DNA from: an uncultured Prevotellaceae bacterium
Lineage (GTDB): Bacteria; Bacteroidota; Bacteroidia; Bacteroidales; Bacteroidaceae
Direction of reading: 5' to 3'
NCBI GenBank assembly: GCA_902771155.1
Contig: CACXVS010000050.1
Span: 1-15,434, forward strand
DNA: 15,434 nt
The first letter of the stretch is position 1. Each line of letters begins with the position of its first letter. Below are positions 1-4,775 of the stretch, piece by piece. The notes beneath the pieces are model-generated. The model was not told where the DNA came from. It saw only the letters and a list, made by a program, of their open reading frames with translations, and searched no databases. Both the position numbers and the translations under genes were made by a program.

Positions 1-54
1 CGGATTCTTGCCGATCTTCAGCACTCGGCGCTGTGCAATAACTTTAATTGCCAT
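1..54 (-). CDS. HU-like DNA-binding protein, N-terminal 18 codons only (runs off left edge)
   Basis: Read on the minus strand from the ATG at 54-52, the frame is open to the window edge and encodes MAIKVIAQRRVLKIGKNP. This start resembles the N-terminus of the HU-related DNA-binding proteins of Bacteroidales, which are often encoded next to N-acetylmuramoyl-L-alanine amidase and VirE-domain genes. Those neighbours would lie outside the window. HU-type proteins bind and bend DNA as dimers. A consensus promoter on the same strand at 236-266 points at it across a leader of about 175 nt, which supports a real gene. With only 18 residues visible, the family call rests on memory of similar N-termini; the existence of a coding start is more secure than the function. 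Confidence 0.6.
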   Translation of the reverse strand, partial: MAIKVIAQRRVLKIGKNP

Positions 55-145
55 ACTTTTTGAATAGATTTAATGTTAAACTTTTTGTTAGTACTCTCGT
101 TGCCATCTGAGAATGCTTAGTTTGGGCCCCATTAAGTGAAAAACT

Positions 146-186
146 ATTTGCTATTAATTCTCGCATTTGCTACTATTAATTCTCGC
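146..186. repeat. Two-copy tandem repeat in the HU leader
   Basis: ATTTGCTATTAATTCTCGC (146-164) is followed directly by the same sequence with three extra bases, CTA duplicated to CTACTA (165-186). On the transcribed minus strand each copy reads GCGAGAATTAATAG plus GCAAAT. The repeat lies inside the predicted 5' leader of the HU-like gene. Its function is unknown. Confidence 0.75.
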
Positions 187-235
187 AATTTTTTCCATTA
201 ATACTAGATTTCTCCACATCTCTCATTTGACACTG

Positions 236-266
236 CAAAGGTACAAAATTTTCAGCACATATGCAA
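236..266 (-). promoter_or_regulatory. Bacteroidetes-type promoter for the HU-like gene
   Basis: On the minus strand the -7 box is TACCTTTG (243-236). The -33 element is TTG (266-264) with a spacer of exactly 20 bp. Transcription should start near 229, giving a leader of about 175 nt before the ATG at 54. The leader is unusually long and contains the tandem repeat at 146-186. Confidence 0.7.
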
Positions 267-311
267 GCTTTTTTCAAAAAACTTTTGAAATGTTAAAATT
301 TGGATTTTCTC

Positions 312-343
312 GCAGTGACGCAGTGACACAGCTACGCAGTGAC
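312..343. repeat. Left octamer array: GCAGTGAC in four 8-bp slots
   Basis: Slots begin at 312, 320, 328 and 336. The first, second and fourth are exact GCAGTGAC; the third is the variant ACAGCTAC. The array is the inverted counterpart of the one at 479-510. The 8-bp period is not a multiple of three, which argues against coding use. Confidence 0.85.
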
Positions 344-377
344 ATTAGGTTTTTTGATGGTGTACAAAGTGACCTTG

Positions 378-429
378 ATTTTATATATATATTATATATA
401 TTATAATATATATAATATATATATAAAAT
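378..429. repeat. 52-bp perfect A/T-only palindrome
   Basis: The segment equals its own reverse complement over all 52 bases, centred between 403 and 404, and contains only A and T, mainly alternating TA steps. It can extrude as a cruciform and is an easily melted DNA element. It lies between the two inverted octamer arrays, close to their common centre (411). Confidence 0.85.
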
Positions 430-625
430 ATATAGAACATTCCACGTCACGCCCACCCCAAAAAGTGAAAATCGTAAAGTCACTGCGTCACTGCGTTGCT
501 GCGTCACACCGTTAACAGGAGTTGATCTTGAGACTGTACAGCATCTTATTGAGAAAATAGGTGACTGTAGGCAGACAGGTACCTCAAAGTCGAAATATCG
601 GAAGACGGGCAATTTGATGCTGTAA
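416..625 (+). other. Open frame without a start codon; possible gene remnant
   Basis: No ATG precedes the stop at 623-625. The first part merely translates the A/T palindrome and octamer array, but from about 518 the frame reads GVDLETVQHLIEKI and ends in a basic tail, which looks protein-like. I do not recognise the family. It could be the end of a decayed gene, or chance. Confidence 0.2.
479..510. repeat. Right octamer array: GTCACTGC, inverted relative to the left array
   Basis: Slots begin at 479, 487, 495 and 503. The first two are exact GTCACTGC, the third is GTTGCTGC and the fourth is GTCACACC. Together with 312-343 it forms a large interrupted inverted repeat around the A/T palindrome. 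Confidence 0.8.
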
Positions 626-631
626 TGTATC

Positions 632-647
632 ATTGTACCATTGTACC
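632..647. repeat. Octamer tandem repeat ATTGTACC x2
   Basis: Two exact adjacent copies of ATTGTACC (632-639, 640-647) are followed by a partial third beginning ATTTGG. No function is visible. Confidence 0.75.
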
Positions 648-674
648 ATTTGGAAAATGAAGAACTAATTTAGA

Positions 675-699
675 ATTGAAAGATTGAAAGAATTGAAGA
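675..699. repeat. Octamer tandem repeat ATTGAAAG x2 plus a degenerate third
   Basis: ATTGAAAG occurs at 675-682 and 683-690. After one inserted A, ATTGAAGA follows at 692-699. This is the third different 8-bp tandem repeat in the same 400 bp. Confidence 0.7.
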
Positions 700-947
700 C
701 ATGCTCCAACTCTGCCGAAAGGCTACGGGTAGGCGAGCACAGCTTGGAAATGTGTGAGCAGGCTCGATGTGAAACATCAAAATTGAGGTTATGAGTGAAG
801 TAATGATGAATAAGGAAGCAAAGCTATCACCTCACTTGGCTTTGCCGAGTGAAGCTGGGCTCAGCCATTCTTGCGTCCCTGCGGTAGCAAGCGACCAAAG
901 GTCGAGCGCAAGCAAGTTTGATGGCCTTCACTAGACATGAAAAAGAA
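700..947 (+). other. Hairpin-rich non-coding stretch; candidate structured RNA or decayed repeat
   Basis: No convincing gene is present, but complementary arms are dense. A stem 702-706/735-739 encloses GCC-GAAA-GGC (714-723), a GNRA-type tetraloop hairpin. Others are 766-770/774-778; a 9-bp stem with a 3-nt loop at 832-840/844-852 (one G-U pair); 854-857/862-865; CGACC-AAA-GGTCG at 892-904; and CTTGCG 870-875 with CGCAAG 907-912, which competes with CTTGC 870-874 and GCAAG 887-891. The stretch runs into the terminator at 948-986. No promoter was found upstream on the plus strand. Confidence 0.3.
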
Positions 948-986
948 AGGCCGCTGGACTATCGTCCAACGGCCTCTGTTTTTTTT
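948..986. terminator. Strong intrinsic terminator, usable in both directions
   Basis: A 12-bp stem with one C/A mismatch pairs AGGCCGCTGGAC (948-959) with GTCCAACGGCCT (964-975) across a 4-nt loop. Eight T follow at 979-986 on the plus strand. Read on the minus strand, the stem is followed by TTTCTTTTTC. The minus-strand lipoprotein gene ends at 999, so this is its likely terminator; it would also end any plus-strand RNA from 700-947. Confidence 0.85.
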
Positions 987-998
987 CAGTTCGGTTGA

Positions 999-1172
999 TT
1001 ACTCAGCAGCAGCTGAATCAGCAGCAACTGAATCAACAGCAACGCTGTCAATAACGCTATCAACAACCTCTGCGATAGAATCGGTGTCAACAGGAGCCTG
1101 CTGAGCCTTGTTACCACAAGATGCGAAAGAGATAGCAGCAACTGCTACGAACATAAATACTAATTTCTTCAT
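999..1172 (-). CDS. Small Ala/Ser/Asp/Val-rich lipoprotein, 57 residues
   Basis: The gene runs from the ATG at 1172-1170 to the TAA at 1001-999. Residues 1-18 form a short lipoprotein signal peptide (MKKLVFMFVAVAAISFAS) with the lipobox FASC; Cys19 would be acylated, anchoring the product in the envelope. The mature part (about 39 residues) is low complexity: an Asn/Lys/Gln start, then repeated DSV/DSI and ADSA units, strongly acidic with no aromatic residues. Many Bacteroidales encode similar tiny lipoproteins of unknown function. A -7 box TAACTTTG lies 53 bases upstream and a strong terminator follows 23 bases after the stop, so it appears to be its own transcription unit. The coding call is secure; the role is unknown. 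Confidence 0.85.
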   Translation of the reverse strand: MKKLVFMFVAVAAISFASCGNKAQQAPVDTDSIAEVVDSVIDSVAVDSVAADSAAAE

Positions 1173-1224
1173 TTTCTAATGCTTTTTAAATCTGTAAAAC
1201 AATCATTTGTTTATTAAAACGCTG

Positions 1225-1232
1225 CAAAGTTA
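1225..1232 (-). promoter_or_regulatory. -7 box TAACTTTG of the small lipoprotein gene
   Basis: TAACTTTG on the minus strand matches TAnnTTTG. The nearest upstream TTG (1250-1248) is only 15 bp away, shorter than the usual 20, so the -33 element is uncertain. Transcription should start near 1217, leaving a leader of about 45 nt. Confidence 0.55.
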
Positions 1233-1401
1233 CGCATATTTTTAATACAACGTATCATTTTTTTCGATTTTTTTTTGGTTATTTTTGTAACTTTTTAGCA
1301 AAGCGCTGTAAATCAGCGAGATATGAAATGTTAAATTTTGGTGCATTTTCTACACTAAACGGAAAAATGGCAAAAATTAGTAAAATTCGGAAAAAAAGCA
1401 C

Positions 1402-1409
1402 TACCTTTG
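1402..1409 (+). promoter_or_regulatory. -7 box TACCTTTG of mtaB
   Basis: TACCTTTG is followed by TGCCCG, as in other promoters of this window. It lies 29 bases before the ATG at 1439, so transcripts would begin downstream of the in-frame ATG at 1328. No clear -33 TTTG is seen 20 bp upstream. Confidence 0.6.
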
Positions 1410-1438
1410 TGCCCGTAAACAGAAGTGTTTTTTGGCAG

Positions 1439-2767
1439 ATGATAGATACCTCGGCCTTTCAAGGTAAGACAGCAGCTTATTTCACCCTGGGCTGCAAGCT
1501 GAATTTCTCTGAGACATCGACCTTCGGGAAGATGCTTCAGGAGATGGGTGTGCGTACGGTGCAACAGGGAGAACAGGCGGACATCTGTCTGATCAATACC
1601 TGTTCGGTGACTGAGGTGGCCGACCACAAGTGCAGGCAGGCCATTCACCGCATGGTGCGCCAGCACCCTGGGGCCTTTGTGGTGGTGACAGGCTGCTATG
1701 CACAGCTGGAGGCTGAGAAGGTGAGCCGGATAGAGGGCGTGGACCTGGTATTGGGATCGAACGAGAAGGCCAACCTGATACAGAATCTCTCGGAGGCGTG
1801 GACGGGCAAGGACAGCCGGAAGTATTTCTCGGTGAAGACGAAGGATATCAAATCGTTTGCGCCCTCGTGCTCGCGCGGCAACCGCACGCGCTATTTCCTG
1901 AAGGTGCAGGACGGCTGTGACTACTTCTGTACCTATTGTACGATTCCGTATGCCAGGGGATTCTCGAGGAATCCGACGATAGCGTCGCTGGTGGCCCAGG
2001 CCGAGGAGGCGGCACGTGAAGGCGGCAAGGAGATTGTGCTGACGGGCGTGAATATCGGTGACTTCGGCAAGACGACAGGAGAGACGTTCATAGACCTGGT
2101 GAAGGCGCTCGACGCTGTAGAGAGTATCAGGCGCTACCGCATCAGTTCGCTGGAACCTGATCTGCTGTCGGACGAGCTAATCGACTACTGTGCCCGCAGC
2201 AGGGCCTTCATGCCTCACTTCCATATCCCCCTGCAAAGTGGCAGCGACGAGGTGCTGAAGCTGATGCACCGTCATTACGACTCGCAGCTGTTTGCCGACA
2301 AGATAGAACGTATAAAAGAGGTGATGCCTGACGCCTTTATCGGGGTGGACGTGATGGTGGGATGCAGGGGTGAGACGCCTGAGTGCTTTGAGGAGACCTA
2401 TCGTTTCCTCGACCGGCTCGACGTCACCCAGTTGCATGTGTTCCCCTATTCGGAGCGTCCTGGCACATCGGCCCTGAGCATTCCGTATGTGGTGGGTGAC
2501 AAGGACAAGAAACTGCGTTCGAAGAGGTTGCTTGAGTTGTCGGACCAGAAGACGCTCGACTTCTATCGCCGTCATATCGGGCAGGAGGCAGAGGTGCTGT
2601 TTGAGAAGGCTCCACGCGGGAAGGCGATGCATGGGTTTACGCGCAACTATATCCGAGTGGAGTTGCCTGCCAGTGAGGCTGACCCTGAGTTGGACAACCA
2701 GTTGATAACCGTGAGGCTTGGCGAACTGACCCACGACAAGGAGTCGCTGAAGGCTCATATATTATAA
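1439..2767 (+). CDS. mtaB: tRNA (N6-threonylcarbamoyladenosine(37)-C2)-methylthiotransferase MtaB, 442 residues
   Basis: MtaB is a radical-SAM enzyme that adds a methylthio group to t6A at position 37 of ANN-decoding tRNAs, giving ms2t6A. The N-terminal methylthiotransferase domain holds its three cluster cysteines at Cys19 (TLGCKLN), Cys55 (NTCSV) and Cys86 (TGCYAQ). The radical-SAM motif CxxxCxxC is Cys160, Cys164 and Cys167 (GCDYFCTYCTIP). The C-terminal part from about residue 390 is TRAM-like. The frame extends upstream to an ATG at 1328, but residues encoded before 1439 are unlike the family and overlap a -7 box at 1402, so MIDTSAFQGK is chosen as the start. The length fits the family. 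A glycosyltransferase gene starts 12 bases after the stop and is probably co-transcribed. Confidence 0.93.
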   Translation: MIDTSAFQGKTAAYFTLGCKLNFSETSTFGKMLQEMGVRTVQQGEQADICLINTCSVTEVADHKCRQAIHRMVRQHPGAFVVVTGCYAQLEAEKVSRIEGVDLVLGSNEKANLIQNLSEAWTGKDSRKYFSVKTKDIKSFAPSCSRGNRTRYFLKVQDGCDYFCTYCTIPYARGFSRNPTIASLVAQAEEAAREGGKEIVLTGVNIGDFGKTTGETFIDLVKALDAVESIRRYRISSLEPDLLSDELIDYCARSRAFMPHFHIPLQSGSDEVLKLMHRHYDSQLFADKIERIKEVMPDAFIGVDVMVGCRGETPECFEETYRFLDRLDVTQLHVFPYSERPGTSALSIPYVVGDKDKKLRSKRLLELSDQKTLDFYRRHIGQEAEVLFEKAPRGKAMHGFTRNYIRVELPASEADPELDNQLITVRLGELTHDKESLKAHIL

Positions 2768-2779
2768 TAAGGTACGCGC

Positions 2780-3799
2780 ATGAAGAAGGTGGCGATTGTG
2801 ATATTGAATTGGAATGGCAGGGAGATGCTCAGGAAGTATCTGCCCTCGGTGTTGCAATATTCACGCGACGAGGCTGTGGTGTATGTGGCGGATAATGCCT
2901 CGACCGACGACTCGCTCGCTCTGCTTCGTGAGCACTTTCCCGAGGTGAAGCTGATAGAGCTGGAGAAGAACTGGGGCTTTGCCGAGGGGTATAACCAGGC
3001 CCTGCGCCAGATAGATGCAGAGTACTACCTGCTGCTGAACTCTGACATCGAGGTGACCCACCACTGGCTTTCGCCCATGACGGAGTATCTGGATGCTCAT
3101 CACGAGGTGGCGGCCTGTCAGCCGAAGATGCTTTCTATCGCAGACAGAGACCGTTTTGAGTATGCAGGGGCGAGTGGGGGATTCATCGACCGACTGGGCT
3201 ATCCCTTCTGTCGTGGACGTGTGTTCGACACCGTGGAGCGCGATAACGGCCAGTATGACTATCTGACGGAGATACTCTGGGCCACAGGGGCGGCGCTGAT
3301 GATACGCTCGAAGGACTACTGGAGCGTGAACGGGCTCGACGGACGATTCTTTGCCCATAACGAAGAGATTGACCTGTGCTGGCGACTCCGTATCAGAGGC
3401 AGGAAGATTGTGTGCATCCCCGAGAGCTATGTCTATCATGTGGGTGGGGGCACGCTGCCCAAGTCGAACCCGATGAAGACGTTCCTGAACTTCCGCAACA
3501 ACCTGACGATGCTCTATAAATGTCTGCCTGAGGACGAGCTGAAGCCAGTGATGCGCTGGCGCTGGTGGCTCGACTATCTGGCTGCGTGGGAGATGCTGTT
3601 GCTGAAGCGGAATGTGGGTGACTTCAAGGCCGTGTATCGGGCTCGTAGAGCCTTCAAACGATGGCGTAAGGACTTCGAGGCCGACCGAAGGGAGATACAG
3701 TCGTCGCGACTGGAAGGGGCGGTTGCCGAGCGCAGAAAATATGCACTGCTCTGGCAGTATTACGTGAAAGGCAGAAAAACCTTTTCGGAACTGAAATAA
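2780..3799 (+). CDS. Family 2 glycosyltransferase (rhamnosyltransferase-like), 339 residues
   Basis: A GT-A fold inverting glycosyltransferase that moves a sugar from a nucleotide donor to an acceptor, probably in cell-envelope or surface glycan synthesis. The fold starts at the N-terminus (VAIVILNWNG). The nucleotide-binding strand ends in DNAST (38-42), the NWGFAEGYN segment is at 64-72, and the DxD-like metal site is LLLNSDIEV (Asp89). HNEEIDLCWR (193-202) is the catalytic ED-type motif, with Glu196 or Asp198 as the likely base. No transmembrane segment is seen, so it should act at the cytoplasmic side of the membrane. The C-terminal 90 residues are rich in Arg, Lys and Trp. It lies 12 bases behind mtaB, which suggests co-transcription rather than a shared pathway. 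Donor and acceptor cannot be read from the sequence. Confidence 0.88.
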   Translation: MKKVAIVILNWNGREMLRKYLPSVLQYSRDEAVVYVADNASTDDSLALLREHFPEVKLIELEKNWGFAEGYNQALRQIDAEYYLLLNSDIEVTHHWLSPMTEYLDAHHEVAACQPKMLSIADRDRFEYAGASGGFIDRLGYPFCRGRVFDTVERDNGQYDYLTEILWATGAALMIRSKDYWSVNGLDGRFFAHNEEIDLCWRLRIRGRKIVCIPESYVYHVGGGTLPKSNPMKTFLNFRNNLTMLYKCLPEDELKPVMRWRWWLDYLAAWEMLLLKRNVGDFKAVYRARRAFKRWRKDFEADRREIQSSRLEGAVAERRKYALLWQYYVKGRKTFSELK

Positions 3800-3800
3800 T

Positions 3801-3850
3801 TGCACTTTTTTACACAAATAGGCCAAAATGTGCACATTTTTACACTATTT
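3801..3850. repeat. 30-bp-spaced direct repeat upstream of the gldB-like promoter
   Basis: TGCACTTTTTTACAC (3801-3815) recurs as TGCACATTTTTACAC (3831-3845), identical at 14 of 15 positions and starting exactly 30 bp apart. Both lie just after the glycosyltransferase stop and 20-70 bp upstream of the -33 element at 3872. They could be operator sites or a degenerate terminator; no GC-rich hairpin is present, although TGTGCACA at 3830-3837 is a small palindrome. Confidence 0.5.
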
Positions 3851-3871
3851 TTTAAACTTTTTAGGTTAAAA

Positions 3872-3903
3872 TTTGGTTTTTAAAATAATTTTTAGTATAT
3901 TTG
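3872..3903 (+). promoter_or_regulatory. Consensus promoter of the gldB-like/DPP IV operon
   Basis: A -33 TTTG (3872-3875), a 20-bp spacer and a -7 box TATATTTG (3896-3903), followed by TACCCGC. Transcription should start near 3910, about 37 nt before the GTG start at 3947. Confidence 0.8.
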
Positions 3904-3946
3904 TACCCGCTTTTTAACAAAAGTATAACATTAAGACCGAAGGTTA

Positions 3947-4750
3947 GTGCGTAGGGTATATTATATACTATTGGTAATAATGCTGGCTCTTACGAGCTGT
4001 GAATGGCAGTTGAAGACTCCTGAAGAGGAGGATAAGATTATTGTCGTTGAGCGTTATGACCGCGTACAGAGCCTATACCTGACTACGGGCGACTTCTCGG
4101 CCTTGCAGCAGATGAACACCGTGTATCCGATGCAGACACGTACGCTCATTGAGGACGTGTTGCATATCGGCAAGGTGGACGATCAGGAGATCAACAAGAA
4201 GTTCCTGCGTTTCTTCCAGGATTCCACATTGCAGACGCTGATCGCAGAGTCGGAGATGCAGTATGCGAACATGGAGGACATCAACAGCCAGTTGACTGAT
4301 GCCTTCGGCTATCTGGACGATGTGATTCCCAACCTGGAACTGCCTGAGGTATATGCCCAGATAGGTTCGCTGGATCAGAGTATCACCGTGGGTAATAACT
4401 CGATAGGCATCTGCCTGGATAAGTATCTGGGTTCAGACTATCCCTTGTACCAGCGTCTGGAGTATGGCTATTCGCCAGAGCAGTTGCAGATGATGGAGCG
4501 CAAGTATATCGTACCGGATTGTATTGGCTTCTATCTGCTGAGCCTCTATCCGATGCCGCACGACAGGCCGCTCTCGCAGCTGGAGCGCGATATCCACATC
4601 GGCAGGATACAGTGGGTGGTAAACAAGGCGATGGGCGAGCAGGTGTTCCATACGCTGTATGTACAGATGGTTGACTTGTATATGCGGCGCCATCCGAGTA
4701 CCACTATAGCCCAGTTGCTGGCCGATACAGAGTATGACGACTTTAAATAA
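3947..4750 (+). CDS. gldB: GldB-like lipoprotein, 267 residues, GTG start
   Basis: The GTG at 3947 gives a full lipoprotein signal peptide (two Arg, a hydrophobic stretch of residues 4-16, lipobox LTSC with Cys18 acylated). The next in-frame ATG (3980) would leave only six residues before the cysteine, so GTG is preferred. The mature protein is soluble and mostly alpha-helical in character. The segment CLDKYLGSDYPLYQRLEYGY followed by RKYIVPD (about residues 152-188) resembles the conserved part of the GldB gliding-motility lipoprotein family, which also occurs in non-gliding Bacteroidetes where its role is unclear. No HExxH or other catalytic motif is visible. It has its own strong promoter, and a dipeptidyl peptidase gene starts 25 bases downstream. 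Lipoprotein: near certain; GldB family: likely. Confidence 0.75.
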   Translation: MRRVYYILLVIMLALTSCEWQLKTPEEEDKIIVVERYDRVQSLYLTTGDFSALQQMNTVYPMQTRTLIEDVLHIGKVDDQEINKKFLRFFQDSTLQTLIAESEMQYANMEDINSQLTDAFGYLDDVIPNLELPEVYAQIGSLDQSITVGNNSIGICLDKYLGSDYPLYQRLEYGYSPEQLQMMERKYIVPDCIGFYLLSLYPMPHDRPLSQLERDIHIGRIQWVVNKAMGEQVFHTLYVQMVDLYMRRHPSTTIAQLLADTEYDDFK

Positions 4751-4775
4751 AATACACTTATTCCAGATTTTTATA

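Noticed and set aside
167..406. Plus-strand frame of 79 codons left of the octamer array
   Set aside because: It runs through the HU promoter, tandem repeat, octamer array and into the A/T palindrome; the sequence is low complexity and has no family resemblance.
274..633. Minus-strand frame of 119 codons across the palindrome
   Set aside because: Much of it is the translation of octamer repeats and of alternating TA (Tyr/Ile runs); no start signal and no recognisable domain.
791..934. Plus-strand frame of 47 codons starting MSEVMMNKEAK
   Set aside because: It covers the hairpin-rich stretch; the second half simply translates the inverted repeats, and no promoter or family resemblance was seen. 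Kept as part of the structured region.
1304..1318. Small hairpin CGCTG-TAAAT-CAGCG upstream of mtaB
   Set aside because: Only 5 bp and followed by no T-run on either strand; too weak to call a terminator or operator.
2861..3835. Long minus-strand frame (324 codons) opposite the glycosyltransferase
   Set aside because: Antisense of a clear GT2 gene with biased codon use; no domain, signal or promoter.
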